Positions 37,682 to 47,553 of a stretch of DNA of 64,000 nt are shown in pieces. Below the pieces are notes generated by a model. That model searched no databases and had not been told where the DNA came from. It saw only the letters and a program-made list of their open reading frames with translations. Position 1 is the first letter of the stretch. Each line of letters opens with the position of its first letter. The stretch covers positions 5,445,001 through 5,509,000 of the forward strand of contig NZ_AP021903.1 of assembly GCF_018326005.1 (NCBI RefSeq). The letters are read 5' to 3'. The DNA is from Pseudomonas sp. Seg1. Its GTDB lineage: Bacteria > Pseudomonadota > Gammaproteobacteria > Pseudomonadales > Pseudomonadaceae. A program made the position numbers and the translations under genes.

Positions 37682-38165
37682 GCGGATCGCCAATGCCGTG
37701 TTGTTCCAGATCGGCTGGCTGACCTGCGTGCTCGGCGGCAACAGTTTGGGGCTGCTAGTGGCATTGGCGGTGCTGGTGATCCATCTGCGCTGGATCAGCA
37801 GTTGGGCAGCCGAGGGCCGCTTGATACTGAGTGTGGTGATTGTCGGCACTGCCGTGGACAGCGCTTTGCGTGGCCTCGGCGTGTTCGACTTTCAGGACCC
37901 ATCGCCGTTGATTCCGCTGTGGCTGATGTTGCTGTGGGCGTTGCTCGCCACCACCTTGCGCCATTGTCTGGCGTGGAGCGCCCGGCCGTGGTGGCTGGCC
38001 AGCGTGCTCGGTGCCGGCGGCGGCGCCTTGTCTTATTACGGTGGCGGGCATTTGGCCGGGGTGCAATTTCCTTACGGCGAGTTACCCAGCCTGATCGGCA
38101 TCGGCTTGCTCTGGGCGCTGCTGTTTCCGCTGCTCCACCTGATGGCTCGACGCCTGGGCCAGTGA
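37674..38165 (+). CDS. DUF2878 family inner-membrane protein
   Basis: A 163-aa protein with about five hydrophobic segments. The start at 37674 overlaps the methyltransferase stop by 8 bp. DUF2878 proteins are of unknown function and regularly close this gene set, so a role in the same lipid process is likely. It is the last gene of the unbroken overlapping run that begins at 29822. Confidence 0.88.
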   Translation: MLERIANAVLFQIGWLTCVLGGNSLGLLVALAVLVIHLRWISSWAAEGRLILSVVIVGTAVDSALRGLGVFDFQDPSPLIPLWLMLLWALLATTLRHCLAWSARPWWLASVLGAGGGALSYYGGGHLAGVQFPYGELPSLIGIGLLWALLFPLLHLMARRLGQ

Positions 38166-38218
38166 GCGTCTGTCAGAGCATTCACACACGCGGCAAGCAC
38201 TGCCTTACACTGCCGGCC

Positions 38219-38524
38219 ATGAAAACCATCCCCCACCTCCAGATCGCCGAACCGGCGGTCACCTGTTCGACGTGCGCAGCCTGCTGCTGCCAGCTCGAAG
38301 TGATACTGATCACCGACACGGGCGTGCCTGATCGCTTTATCGATACCGATGAGTGGGGCGGCGAAGTGATGCTGCGTCTGGACGACGGTTGGTGTGCGGC
38401 GCTGGATCGCGACACGATGATGTGCACGATTTACGAGAAACGTCCGCTGATCTGCCGCGAGTTCGAGATGGGTGCGCCGGAGTGCATCGAAGAGCGCCAG
38501 GGCATCGCCACGGCGTACCGCTGA
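38219..38524 (+). CDS. YkgJ family cysteine-cluster protein
   Basis: A 101-aa protein with many cysteines: CSTCAACCC near residues 16-24, then CAAL, MCTIYEKRPLICREF and a final PEC. This matches the YkgJ/Fe-S-oxidoreductase-like cysteine cluster family, which probably binds zinc or an iron-sulfur cluster. It begins 54 bp after DUF2878 and may be the operon tail or a separate gene. Confidence 0.88.
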   Translation: MKTIPHLQIAEPAVTCSTCAACCCQLEVILITDTGVPDRFIDTDEWGGEVMLRLDDGWCAALDRDTMMCTIYEKRPLICREFEMGAPECIEERQGIATAYR

Positions 38525-38547
38525 TCCCAAGCACACCCTAAAACAAA

Positions 38548-38636
38548 TGTAGGAGTGAGCCTGCTCGCGATTGCGGTGTGTCAGCCAACATTTGTTTGAC
38601 TGACACTCCGCAATCGCGAGCAGGCGAAGGCCTACA
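38548..38636. repeat. Inverted REP pair, right arm damaged
   Basis: Same family as 29614-29701. The left arm is intact, but the right arm reads GAGCAGGCGAAGGCCTACA instead of the expected GAGCAGGCTCACTCCTACA. Confidence 0.75.
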
Positions 38637-38653
38637 GGGGTTATGCGTACTGC

Positions 38654-39172
38654 TTACAACGGCATCGTATAATGCAGCGCGTAGCTCTCTACCCCGTCGT
38701 TGTCGCTGGAAAGGCCCGCGTTGGAATAGTGCGTCGCACGAATCCCGACTTCATGCCCGCCATTGAAGCGCAGACCAAAACCGAGACGGTCTTCGAACTG
38801 GAAGGAACCGCCAAGATTGTTCGACTCATATTTGGTGTTGGAGAACGCCGCGACACCAATCCCCGCCTCGACATACGGTTTCACCGACTGGCCGGCAAAT
38901 TCGTAAACGAATACCGGCGAGAACGACAGGCTGTTGTTGCTGGAGGTCTTGTCACCTTCCCAGTAGGTGTAGGCGCCACTCCAGTAACCGGTCAGGCGAC
39001 CGACGTCGCTTTGCAGCCAGCTCTTGTCCCAGTCGAAATTCATTCCCAGGCGATAGGTCATGGTCGAATCGCTGGTAGCACCGACGGCGAATTCAACGCC
39101 GGCGGCTTGTGCGGTAATACTTTGCCCCATCAGTGCGGCCGCAATCGCGGCCAAACAGAATAGTCGCTTCAC
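38654..39172 (-). CDS. pagL: Lipid A 3-O-deacylase PagL
   Basis: A 172-aa outer-membrane enzyme that removes the 3-O acyl chain from lipid A. There is a signal peptide of about 23 residues, then an eight-stranded barrel-like pattern. The catalytic triad is visible in the C-terminal strand as His148, Ser150 and Glu162 (HYSNAGLSS, VESY), equal to His126/Ser128/Glu140 of mature P. aeruginosa PagL. The start is GTG at 39172 with GGGAAG ahead. The position next to murI matches PA4661. Confidence 0.93.
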   Translation of the reverse strand: MKRLFCLAAIAAALMGQSITAQAAGVEFAVGATSDSTMTYRLGMNFDWDKSWLQSDVGRLTGYWSGAYTYWEGDKTSSNNSLSFSPVFVYEFAGQSVKPYVEAGIGVAAFSNTKYESNNLGGSFQFEDRLGFGLRFNGGHEVGIRATHYSNAGLSSDNDGVESYALHYTMPL

Positions 39173-39284
39173 TTTGAAACTTCCCTTTCCGGAACGATCG
39201 TTTGGTTTTCCAGGTAACTCATCGCTATAGAAGTCAGCGCTTGATCAGAAGTTCAGCTGATTTTTCGGTTATTTCACATTTTTT

Positions 39285-40076
39285 TTACAAACTGAAGTTT
39301 TGCACGTCGCCCACGGTCTGCCCCAACAGCGGCAGGGTTTTGCGGAAGTGCTGCGGGTCACCACTGGTCCAGAATCTGACCGCTTGGTCGGGCCCCTCAG
39401 CGAGCAAGTCGCGTTCGGCCAAAAGACGTTGAAGTTGCCGCGCCACGGCGGCGCCGGTATCGATCAGGCTGATGGTCTCGGGGACCATCGACTTGAGCAT
39501 CGGCTTGAGGAAGGGATAGTGCGTGCAGCCGAGAATGATCGTGTCACAACCGCTGGCCAACAGCGGATCGACATAATGCTTGAGCAACGCGCGCAACTCG
39601 GCGCTATGTAAATCGCCGCTTTCAATCAGCTCGACCAGCCCTGGACACGGTTGAGTGATCACCCGCACATCCGTGGCAAAACGGTCGAGTAACGCAGCGA
39701 ACTTGGCACTTTGCAAAGTGCCGGTGGTGGCGAGCACGCCGACCACACCACTACGGGTCGCGGCAGCGGCCGGTTTGACCGCCGGCTCCATACCGACAAT
39801 CGGCCAGTCGGGAAAATCATGACGCAGATCAGCGGCGGCGGCGACGGTGGCGGTATTGCAGGCAACCACCAACGCCTTGGCGCCCTGCTCGCGGAAAAAC
39901 CGCGCCATCACGCCGCAGCGTTGACGAATGAATTCCGGGGTTTTCTCGCCGTAAGGAATGTGCCCGCAATCGGCGAAATACAGCAGTGATTCATTGGGCA
40001 GCAAGCGCTGGATTTCCGCCAATACCGACAAGCCGCCGACACCGGAATCGAACACCGCGATCGGTGCCTCACGCAT
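39285..40076 (-). CDS. murI: Glutamate racemase
   Basis: A 263-aa enzyme making D-glutamate for peptidoglycan. The two catalytic cysteines are Cys73 (ACNTAT) and Cys185 (GCTHYP). The conserved opening [14 protein letters not shown] fixes the start at 40076, and the gene overlaps moeB by 8 bp. It is the last gene of the hemA-prfA-prmC-moeB-murI run. Confidence 0.97.
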   Translation of the reverse strand: MREAPIAVFDSGVGGLSVLAEIQRLLPNESLLYFADCGHIPYGEKTPEFIRQRCGVMARFFREQGAKALVVACNTATVAAAADLRHDFPDWPIVGMEPAVKPAAAATRSGVVGVLATTGTLQSAKFAALLDRFATDVRVITQPCPGLVELIESGDLHSAELRALLKHYVDPLLASGCDTIILGCTHYPFLKPMLKSMVPETISLIDTGAAVARQLQRLLAERDLLAEGPDQAVRFWTSGDPQHFRKTLPLLGQTVGDVQNFSL

Positions 40077-40824
40077 GGCGCGATCCGCAAACGCTGCAAC
40101 CCGGATCACGCTTGACCCGCAACTCGCGGAATCGCGAACCCAGAGCATCGATCAACAACAAGCGGCCCACCAGTGGTTCACCGAAGCCGACCAGCACTTT
40201 CAACGCCTCGAGCGCCTGCAGACTGCCGACCAGGCCAACCAGCGGCCCGACCACACCGGCTTCGCTGCAGGTCAGTTCGGCTTCGCTGCCGTGGCCGTAC
40301 AAACAGTGGTAGCACGGGCTCTCGGGACGACGTGGATCGAACACCGAGAGTTGCCCCTCAAGGCGAATCGCCGCGCCGCTGACCAAGGGTTTGCCTGCGG
40401 CCACGCACGCAGCGTTGACCGCTTCACGCGTGGAAAAATTATCGGAACAGTCGAGCACCAGATCCACCGCCGTCACGGCAGCGGTGAGGGAATCCTCGTC
40501 CAGCGCCTGACGATGGGCGACCAGTTTGATTTCGGGATTGATCGCCCCCAGACGCTTGAGCGCCGAGTCGACCTTGCTCATGCCGACGCTGTCGGTGTCA
40601 TGAATAATCTGGCGTTGCAGATTGGTCAGATCGACCGTGTCGAAATCCGCCAGATGCAGCTCACCCACGCCCGCCGCCGCCAGATACAGGGCCACCGGTG
40701 CACCAAGACCGCCGAGGCCGACGATCAACACACGACTGTCTTTGAGCTTCAACTGACCATCAATGTCGATGTGTTGCAGCAGAATCTGTCGACTGTAACG
40801 CAGCAGCTCTTGATCATTCAGCAC
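40069..40824 (-). CDS. moeB: Molybdopterin-synthase adenylyltransferase MoeB
   Basis: A 251-aa E1-like enzyme that adenylates the C-terminus of MoaD (or ThiS-like proteins). It has the ATP motif [17 protein letters not shown] (about residues 32-48), the acidic [13 protein letters not shown] (about 60-72) and two zinc-binding pairs CYHC (about 173-176) and CSVC (about 244-247). It overlaps prmC by 7 bp and murI by 8 bp. Relatives act in thiamine or thiolation pathways, so the exact partner is not certain. Confidence 0.93.
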   Translation of the reverse strand: MLNDQELLRYSRQILLQHIDIDGQLKLKDSRVLIVGLGGLGAPVALYLAAAGVGELHLADFDTVDLTNLQRQIIHDTDSVGMSKVDSALKRLGAINPEIKLVAHRQALDEDSLTAAVTAVDLVLDCSDNFSTREAVNAACVAAGKPLVSGAAIRLEGQLSVFDPRRPESPCYHCLYGHGSEAELTCSEAGVVGPLVGLVGSLQALEALKVLVGFGEPLVGRLLLIDALGSRFRELRVKRDPGCSVCGSRHA

Positions 40825-41648
40825 GGCAGGCGCCCCAGACTGATCCGTTGATGGCCGCCCAGATCGGTGCGGCTGTGGACTTCTTCGAAACCGCGAGTCA
40901 GCAGCAGATCACGCACGGCCTCGGCTTGATCATAGCCATGTTCGAGCATCAGCCAGCCGCCGGCCTGCAGATGCTCCGGCGCCTGGTCGACGATCAGACG
41001 CAGATCGTCGAGCCCGTCTTCACCGGCTACCAGCGCACTGGCTGGTTCGAAGCGCACATCGCCCTCGACCAGATGCGGATCAGCGGCGGCAATGTACGGC
41101 GGGTTGCTGATGATCAGCTGGAACTGCTGACCTTCCAGCGCGCTGAACCAATGGCTGCTCAGCACGGTAGCGTTGTTCAAGTGCAGGCGTTGGCGATTGC
41201 GTTCAGCCAGGGCCACCGCTTCCAGTACACGGTCCACGGCGGTGACTTTCCACGCCGGACGCTCGCTGGCCAGGGCCAAAGCAATCGCGCCGCTGCCGGT
41301 GCCGAGATCGAGCACTTTGGCCGGGGTCGCGGGCAGCAATTCCAGCGCCGCTTCCACCAGCAGTTCAGTGTCCGGACGCGGGATCAGCGTGTGCGGTGCG
41401 ACTTCCAGATCGAGTTTCCAGAAACCTTGCTGGCCGAGAATGTAGGCCACCGGCTCGCCGCCGCGACGACGTTGCAGGTACTCGGCAAAGGTCAGCGCGG
41501 CTTCACTCGGCACGATGCGCTCGGGCCAGGTGTGGAGAAAACTGCGTGACTTGCCCAGCGCAGCGGCGAGTAGCAATTCGGCGTCCAGACGCGCAGTCGG
41601 TGAGTCCGGCAATTCGGCGGCACGCAACAGGCTGGCAATGATGGTCAT
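40818..41648 (-). CDS. prmC: Release factor glutamine methyltransferase
   Basis: A 276-aa SAM-dependent enzyme that methylates the GGQ glutamine of peptide release factors. It has the SAM motif VLDLGTGSGAIALAL (about residues 115-129) and the catalytic NPPY in ISNPPYIAA (about 180-188). It begins one base after the prfA stop, so the modifying enzyme is translated with its substrate. Confidence 0.97.
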   Translation of the reverse strand: MTIIASLLRAAELPDSPTARLDAELLLAAALGKSRSFLHTWPERIVPSEAALTFAEYLQRRRGGEPVAYILGQQGFWKLDLEVAPHTLIPRPDTELLVEAALELLPATPAKVLDLGTGSGAIALALASERPAWKVTAVDRVLEAVALAERNRQRLHLNNATVLSSHWFSALEGQQFQLIISNPPYIAAADPHLVEGDVRFEPASALVAGEDGLDDLRLIVDQAPEHLQAGGWLMLEHGYDQAEAVRDLLLTRGFEEVHSRTDLGGHQRISLGRLPC

Positions 41649-42731
41649 TTATTCACCTATCGCTGCGAGTTGGTCAGCCTGATATTCGGCCAGCAACGGC
41701 TCGATCACCGCTTCAACGCCACCGGCGAGAATTTCATCCAGCGAGTACAGCGTCAGGTTGACGCGGTGGTCGGTGACCCGGCCCTGGGCAAAGTTGTAAG
41801 TACGGATGCGCTCGGAACGGTCGCCGGAACCGACGAGCAATTTACGCTCGCTGGCGATGGCATTCGCCGCCGCTGCAGTTTGCTGATCGTTGAGCTTGGC
41901 CGACAACCAGGCCATCGCTCGGGCACGGTTCTTGTGCTGGGAACGCTCTTCCTGACACTCGACGACAGTGCCGGTCGGTATGTGCGTGATACGGATCGCC
42001 GAGTCGGTGGTGTTGACGTGCTGACCACCGGCCCCGGAGGAGCGGAACGTGTCGACGCGCAAATCCGCCGGGTTGATCTCGATGGCTTCGCGCTCGTCCG
42101 GCTCAGGCAACACTGCCACGGTGCAGGCCGAGGTGTGGATACGGCCTTGGGATTCGGTGGCGGGCACACGCTGTACACGGTGCGCGCCGGACTCGAATTT
42201 CAACTTGCCGTAAACGTTGTCGCCTTCGATGCGGGCGATGACCTCTTTATAGCCACCGTGTTCGCCTTCGTTCTCCGAGAGAATTTCCACACGCCAGCCG
42301 CGACGCTCGGCATAACGCGAGTACATGCGGAACAAATCGCCGGAGAAGATCGCCGCCTCGTCGCCGCCGGTGCCGGCGCGAATTTCGAGGAAGACGTTGC
42401 GGCCGTCATTCGGGTCCTTGGGCAGCAACATGCGTTGCAGGTCGGATTCCAGGGTGATCAGCAATTCCTTGGCTTCGCGGACTTCTTCCACGGCCATTTC
42501 GCGCATGTCCGGGTCGCTGTCCTTGAGCAGCGCCTGCGCGCCTTCAAGATCGCTTTGTACGCTGAGCAGCTTTTGATAGGCGTGTACGACCGGTTCGAGT
42601 TCGGCGTATTCCTTGGAGTAGGCGCGGAACTTGGCCTGATCGGCAATGATTTCGCCGTCGCCGAGCAGCGCGGTCAGTTCCTCGAAACGATCCTGGAGGG
42701 TGTCCAGCTTATTGTGCAGTGACGCTTTCAT
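41649..42731 (-). CDS. prfA: Peptide chain release factor 1
   Basis: A 360-aa translation factor that reads UAA and UAG. The codon-recognition PAT motif is at residues 190-192 and the catalytic GGQ at 235-237. Length is normal. Its ATG overlaps the hemA stop by 4 bp. Confidence 0.98.
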   Translation of the reverse strand: MKASLHNKLDTLQDRFEELTALLGDGEIIADQAKFRAYSKEYAELEPVVHAYQKLLSVQSDLEGAQALLKDSDPDMREMAVEEVREAKELLITLESDLQRMLLPKDPNDGRNVFLEIRAGTGGDEAAIFSGDLFRMYSRYAERRGWRVEILSENEGEHGGYKEVIARIEGDNVYGKLKFESGAHRVQRVPATESQGRIHTSACTVAVLPEPDEREAIEINPADLRVDTFRSSGAGGQHVNTTDSAIRITHIPTGTVVECQEERSQHKNRARAMAWLSAKLNDQQTAAAANAIASERKLLVGSGDRSERIRTYNFAQGRVTDHRVNLTLYSLDEILAGGVEAVIEPLLAEYQADQLAAIGE

Positions 42732-44014
42732 TGCGGTTTTTTATCCGAAAAGCTATCCGGTGAGCCCTCGAGGGCAAAGAGTTCCTGGGCCATGGCCAGC
42801 GCATCGAGGCGGCCTTCGGCAGAAAGCTTTTTCAATTGCACGCTGGGCGCATGCAAGAGTTTATTGGTCAGGCCACGGGCCAGTTGCCCGAGCACGTCTT
42901 CGGCGTTGCCGCCGTTGGCCAGCAGACGCAGGGCCTTTTGCAGCTCTTCGTCACGCAGACGCTCGCTCTGTTGACGATAGGCCTTGAGCACGTCGACCGC
43001 TGCCAGCTCGCGCAGGCGCACCATGAAATCGTCGGCGCCAACCGAGACCATTTCTTCGGCCGCCTGGGCTGCACCCTGGCGGCTCTTGAGATTTTCGGCG
43101 ACCACTTCGTGGAGATCATCGACGCTATAGAGGTAAACGTCGTCCAACTCGCCGACTTCCGGTTCGATATCCCGGGGAACGGCAATGTCGACCATGAAGA
43201 TCGGTTTGTGCTTGCGCAGCTTCAATGCGCTCTCGACCGCGCCTTTGCCAAGGATCGGCAACTGACTGGCGGTCGAACTGATGACGATGTCGCTGCGCAC
43301 CAGCTCTGCCGGGATGTCCGAGAGCAGCACCGCGTGAGCTCCGAACTGTTCAGCCAAAAGGCTGGCGCGCTCCAGCGTACGGTTGGCGACGACAATGCGC
43401 TTGACCCCCAGCTCATGCAGGTGACGGGCGACCAGGGTGATGGTCTCGCCGGCGCCGATCAGCAAGGCCTGGCTGCGTTGCAGGTCGCTGAAAATCTGCT
43501 TGGCCAGGCTGACTGCGGCAAATGCCACGGACACCGGGTTTTCGCCGATGGCGGTGTCGGTGCGTACTTGCTTGGCGGCGTTGAACGTCGCTTGAAACAG
43601 TCGCCCCAGCAACGGGCCGATGGTGCCGGCCTCGCGGGCCACGGCGTAGGCCGATTTCATCTGGCCGAGAATCTGCGGTTCGCCCAGCACTAGCGAGTCG
43701 AGCCCGGAGGCGACGCGCATCATGTGACGAACTGCCGCATCATCTTCATGCACATAAGCACTCGCGCGCAGCTCATCGAGGCTTAAATGGTGATAGTCGG
43801 CCAGCCAGCGCAGCACGATATCCGCAGAAAGCTGATCCTGTTCTATATAAAGCTCACTGCGATTGCAGGTGGAGAGGATCGCAGCTTCGCGGCTGTCGGT
43901 AATTCGGCAGAGCTGCTGCAGGGCCTCAACCAGCTGCTCAGGGGTAAAGGCCACGCGCTCGCGGACGTCTACTGAAGCAGTCTTGTGGTTAATACCAAGT
44001 GCAAGGAAGGCCAT
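42728..44014 (-). CDS. hemA: Glutamyl-tRNA reductase
   Basis: A 428-aa NADPH-dependent enzyme that reduces glutamyl-tRNA to glutamate-1-semialdehyde, the first step of tetrapyrrole synthesis. The active cysteine is Cys50 (LSTCNRSEL). The NADPH motif is [12 protein letters not shown] (about residues 183-194). It heads the minus-strand operon, with a divergent promoter region shared with the TPR lipoprotein gene. Confidence 0.98.
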   Translation of the reverse strand: MAFLALGINHKTASVDVRERVAFTPEQLVEALQQLCRITDSREAAILSTCNRSELYIEQDQLSADIVLRWLADYHHLSLDELRASAYVHEDDAAVRHMMRVASGLDSLVLGEPQILGQMKSAYAVAREAGTIGPLLGRLFQATFNAAKQVRTDTAIGENPVSVAFAAVSLAKQIFSDLQRSQALLIGAGETITLVARHLHELGVKRIVVANRTLERASLLAEQFGAHAVLLSDIPAELVRSDIVISSTASQLPILGKGAVESALKLRKHKPIFMVDIAVPRDIEPEVGELDDVYLYSVDDLHEVVAENLKSRQGAAQAAEEMVSVGADDFMVRLRELAAVDVLKAYRQQSERLRDEELQKALRLLANGGNAEDVLGQLARGLTNKLLHAPSVQLKKLSAEGRLDALAMAQELFALEGSPDSFSDKKPQ

Positions 44015-44196
44015 TCAAGGTCGCTGATGGTGACGTGAAGCCGGCAATTGTCCACCTTCGTCAGATTCAGAACAACTACCGCTGACTATTGTCCCAATTG
44101 TCAGCCCCTATAATGGGCACAATTGAGACTCGGTTATGTTTGGCCGAAGGCTTGTGTCATGATGATCCGACCGCAGGTTAGTCGTCCTCTTCCTAT
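44015..44196. promoter_or_regulatory. Divergent hemA / TPR-lipoprotein promoter region
   Basis: A perfect TATAAT (44109-44114) on the plus strand lies 83 bp ahead of the lipoprotein start, with a weak TATTGT 16 bp upstream. CAATTG occurs on both sides of it (44095-44100 and 44120-44125). No clear -10 is seen for hemA. Confidence 0.5.
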
Positions 44197-45921
44197 ATGA
44201 ATAGATCCTCCGCGTTGCTCCTTGCTTTTGTCTTCCTCAGCGGCTGCCAGGCCATGGCCCCCGTTTCGCAGGACGGTGCCTCACCGGTCGAAGACACCAC
44301 GCCCGCGCCTGAAAAGCCCAAGGTTTACAGCTCGTTCAGCGAAGAAACCGTGTTCAGCCTGCTGAGCGCCGAACTCGCTGGCCAGCGCAATCGTTTCGAC
44401 ATTGCCCTGGACAACTACGTGACCCAGGCCATCAATACGCAGGATCCCGGCGTTTCCGAGCGCGCGTTCCGTATCGCCGAATACCTCGGCGCGGATCAGC
44501 CAGCGCTGGATACTGCGCTTATCTGGGCGAAAAACGCTCCGGACGATCTCGAAGCGCAACGCGCCGCCGCCGTGCAACTGGCCCGCGCCGGGCGTTACGA
44601 CGACTCGATGGTCTACATGGAGAAAGTCCTGCAGGGCAAGGGCGACACCCATTTCGACTTCCTCGCGCTATCGGCAGCCGATACCGATCAGGAGACCCGC
44701 AACGGTCTGATGAAAAGTTTCGACCGTTTGTTGCAACGCCACCCGAAGAACAGCCAGCTGATTTTCGGCAAGGCCCTGCTCTTGCAGCAGGACGGCGACA
44801 ACAAAGCGGCGCTGACCCTGCTTGAAGACAATCCACCGGAAGACGGCGAAATCGCCCCGATTCTGCTGCGCGCACGCCTGCTGCAAACCATGAATCGTGG
44901 TGACGAAGCACTGCCGCTGCTGCGCAAAAGCATCAAGAAGTACCCGGACGACAAGCGTCTACGCCTGACCTATGCGCGCACGCTGGTCGAACAGGACCGG
45001 ATGGACGACGCCAAGGCCGAGTTCTCCAGCCTCGTTCAGCAATACCCGGAAGACGACGAACTGCGCTACTCGCTGGCGCTGGTATGCCTGGAAGCCAAGG
45101 CCTGGGATGAGGCCAAAGGGTATCTGGAAGACCTGATCGCCCGGGAAAGCCACGTTGATTCGGCGCACTTGAACCTCGGTCGCATCGCCGAAGAACGCAA
45201 CGACCCGCAAGGCGCATTGATCGAATACGCCCAGGTCGGCCCGGGTAATGATTATCTGCCGGCGCAATTGCGTCAGGCCGATATCCTGATGAACAACGGC
45301 AAAACCGCCGAAGCACAAAGCAAACTGGCGGCCGAGCGCGACGCACAACCCGATTACGCGATCCAGTTGTACCTGATCGAATCGGAAACCCTGTCGGCCA
45401 ATAAACAGGACGACAAGGCCTGGAAAACCTTGCAGCAAGCCTTGCTGCAATACCCGGACGATCTGAATCTGCTCTACACCCGCGCCATGCTCGCGGAAAA
45501 ACGCAATGACCTGGGGCAGATGGAAAAAGACCTGCGCCTGATCATCAAGCGTGACCCGGACAACGCCATGGCGCTGAACGCTCTGGGCTACACCCTTTCC
45601 GATCGCACGACTCGTTACGCTGAAGCCAAAGCGCTGATCGAGCAGGCACACCAGATCAATCCGGAAGACCCGGCGGTACTCGACAGCCTCGGCTGGGTGA
45701 ACTTCCGCATGGGCAATCTGGACGACGCCGAGAAATACCTGCGCCAGGCGCTGGAGCGTTTCCCTGACCACGAAGTCGCCGCGCATCTGGGCGAAGTGTT
45801 GTGGGTCAAGGGCAACCAGCGTGAAGCCAAGCAAGTCTGGGGCAAATTCCTCAAGGATCAGCCCGACAGCACCATTCTGCGCAGCACCATCAAGCGCCTG
45901 ACCGGATCCGAGACTCTTTAA
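44197..45921 (+). CDS. Tetratricopeptide-repeat lipoprotein
   Basis: A 574-aa protein with lipobox LSGC giving lipidated Cys17, followed by an acidic/proline linker and then many TPR helices from about residue 40 to the end (for example AVLDSLGWVNFRMGNLDDAEKYLRQALERFPDH). It probably works at the outer membrane as an assembly scaffold. It lies 3 bp ahead of lolB, matching PA4667, and is likely tied to lipoprotein or envelope biogenesis. Confidence 0.93.
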   Translation: MNRSSALLLAFVFLSGCQAMAPVSQDGASPVEDTTPAPEKPKVYSSFSEETVFSLLSAELAGQRNRFDIALDNYVTQAINTQDPGVSERAFRIAEYLGADQPALDTALIWAKNAPDDLEAQRAAAVQLARAGRYDDSMVYMEKVLQGKGDTHFDFLALSAADTDQETRNGLMKSFDRLLQRHPKNSQLIFGKALLLQQDGDNKAALTLLEDNPPEDGEIAPILLRARLLQTMNRGDEALPLLRKSIKKYPDDKRLRLTYARTLVEQDRMDDAKAEFSSLVQQYPEDDELRYSLALVCLEAKAWDEAKGYLEDLIARESHVDSAHLNLGRIAEERNDPQGALIEYAQVGPGNDYLPAQLRQADILMNNGKTAEAQSKLAAERDAQPDYAIQLYLIESETLSANKQDDKAWKTLQQALLQYPDDLNLLYTRAMLAEKRNDLGQMEKDLRLIIKRDPDNAMALNALGYTLSDRTTRYAEAKALIEQAHQINPEDPAVLDSLGWVNFRMGNLDDAEKYLRQALERFPDHEVAAHLGEVLWVKGNQREAKQVWGKFLKDQPDSTILRSTIKRLTGSETL

Positions 45922-45924
45922 CTC

Positions 45925-46542
45925 ATGTTTTTGCGCCACGTTATTGTTTTCAGCTTCATCGCCCTGCTCGCTGGCTGCTCGGGTTTTGGTACTCGCGAAT
46001 CGGTCGAGGGCCACGGCAGTCCCGCTCAATGGGCCGCGAACAAACAACAGCTGACCGGCCTCGACGGCTGGCAGATTGACGGCAAGATCGGCATCCGCGC
46101 ACCGAAAGATTCCGGTAGCGGCACGTTGTTCTGGCTGCAACGTCAGGATTACTACGACATCCGCCTGTCCGGCCCGCTGGGTCGCGGCGCGGCACGTCTG
46201 ACCGGGCGTCCGGGCAAGGTGGCGCTGGAAGTCGCCAACCAGGGTCGCTACGAATCGCAATCGCCGGAAGCTTTGCTTGAAGAGCAACTGGGCTGGAAAT
46301 TGCCGGTGTCGAATCTGGCCTGGTGGGTCCGTGGCCTGCCTGCACCAGACAGCAAAAGCCGCCTGAATCTGGACGCCGACAGCCGTCTGGCCAACCTTGA
46401 ACAGGATGGCTGGAAAGTCGAATACACCGCTTACACCGAACAAAATGGTTACTGGTTGCCAGAACGCATCAAGCTGCACGGCACCGACCTCGACGTAACG
46501 CTGGTGATCAAAACCTGGCAACCGCGCAAGTTGGGGCAATAA
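45925..46542 (+). CDS. lolB: Outer-membrane lipoprotein LolB
   Basis: A 205-aa lipoprotein (lipobox LLAGC, Cys18) that receives lipoproteins from LolA and inserts them into the outer membrane. The [10 protein letters not shown] and [14 protein letters not shown] segments are typical of LolB; the latter precedes the C-terminal sheet. It is 3 bp after the TPR gene and 3 bp before ispE. Confidence 0.96.
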   Translation: MFLRHVIVFSFIALLAGCSGFGTRESVEGHGSPAQWAANKQQLTGLDGWQIDGKIGIRAPKDSGSGTLFWLQRQDYYDIRLSGPLGRGAARLTGRPGKVALEVANQGRYESQSPEALLEEQLGWKLPVSNLAWWVRGLPAPDSKSRLNLDADSRLANLEQDGWKVEYTAYTEQNGYWLPERIKLHGTDLDVTLVIKTWQPRKLGQ

Positions 46543-46545
46543 CCC

Positions 46546-47397
46546 ATGACCGCTGCACGTCTGACCCTGCCCTCGCCGGCCAAACTCAATCTGATGCTGC
46601 ACATTCTTGGTCGCCGTGAAGACGGTTACCACGAGTTGCAGACACTGTTTCAGTTTGTCGATTACGGCGATGAAATCACGTTTGCCGTGCGCGATGACGG
46701 CGTGATTCAACTGCACACTGAATTCGCAGGCGTTCCCCACGACAGCAACCTGATCGTGCGCGCAGCAAAAATGCTCCAGGCACAATCTGGCTGTGCGCTC
46801 GGCATCGACATCTGGATCGACAAGGTGCTGCCCATGGGCGGCGGCATTGGTGGCGGCAGTTCGAACGCGGCAACCACTTTGCTCGGGCTCAATCATTTGT
46901 GGCAGTTGGGGTGGGATGAGGATCGCCTGGCCGGACTGGGCCTGACGCTTGGTGCTGACGTGCCGGTTTTCGTCCGTGGCCACGCGGCGTTTGCCGAGGG
47001 CGTGGGCGAAAAACTCACCCCTGTCGATCCCGAAGAACCTTGGTATCTGGTACTCGTGCCGCAAGTCTCTGTAAGTACGGCAGAAATTTTTTCCGATCCT
47101 TTGTTGACACGTAACACGCCGCCCATTAAAGTGCGCCCCGTTCCCGAGGGAAACAGTCGAAATGACTGCTTGCCGGTGGTTGCAAGGCGTTATCCGGAAG
47201 TACGTAACGCATTGGATTTGTTAGGTAAATTTACCGAAGCAAAGCTCACCGGAACTGGAAGTTGTGTGTTTGGGGGCTTCCCAAGCAAAGCTGAAGCTGA
47301 TAAAGTCTCGGCCCTTCTGACAGAGACCCTTACAGGGTTTGTAGCAAAAGGAAGCAACGTTTCGATGTTGCATCGCAAGCTGCAAAGTCTGCTCTAA
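46546..47397 (+). CDS. ispE: 4-diphosphocytidyl-2-C-methyl-D-erythritol kinase
   Basis: A 283-aa GHMP-family kinase of the MEP isoprenoid pathway. The ATP-binding glycine motif [17 protein letters not shown] is at about residues 94-110; the N-terminal [11 protein letters not shown] holds the substrate-binding Lys. It is immediately downstream of lolB, as in other Pseudomonas. Confidence 0.97.
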   Translation: MTAARLTLPSPAKLNLMLHILGRREDGYHELQTLFQFVDYGDEITFAVRDDGVIQLHTEFAGVPHDSNLIVRAAKMLQAQSGCALGIDIWIDKVLPMGGGIGGGSSNAATTLLGLNHLWQLGWDEDRLAGLGLTLGADVPVFVRGHAAFAEGVGEKLTPVDPEEPWYLVLVPQVSVSTAEIFSDPLLTRNTPPIKVRPVPEGNSRNDCLPVVARRYPEVRNALDLLGKFTEAKLTGTGSCVFGGFPSKAEADKVSALLTETLTGFVAKGSNVSMLHRKLQSLL

Positions 47398-47433
47398 AGG
47401 AACCAAGTGCTCGGCACTTGATGCAACAGATAC

Positions 47434-47508
47434 AGGGGCGTCGCCAAGCGGTAAGGCAGCAGGTTTTGATCCTGCCATGCGTTGGTTCGAATCCAGCCGC
47501 CCCTGCCA
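47434..47508 (+). tRNA. tRNA-Gln (anticodon UUG)
   Basis: 75 nt with encoded CCA. The acceptor AGGGGCG pairs with CGCCCCT; the anticodon stem GCAGG/CCTGC encloses loop TTTTGAT with anticodon TTG; the T-arm contains GGTTCGAATCC. It lies between ispE and prs. Confidence 0.97.
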
Positions 47509-47553
47509 TTTTCTATACTCATCCAGGTTACCCTCAGCCTCTAGGTACTGCGC

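Noticed and set aside
38654..39172. PagL gene as a generic outer-membrane beta-barrel of unknown function
   Set aside because: The His-Ser-Glu triad and synteny with murI support PagL.
44959..47064. 701-codon open frame opposite the TPR lipoprotein, lolB and ispE
   Set aside because: It spans three well-defined genes on the other strand, so it is chance openness from codon bias.
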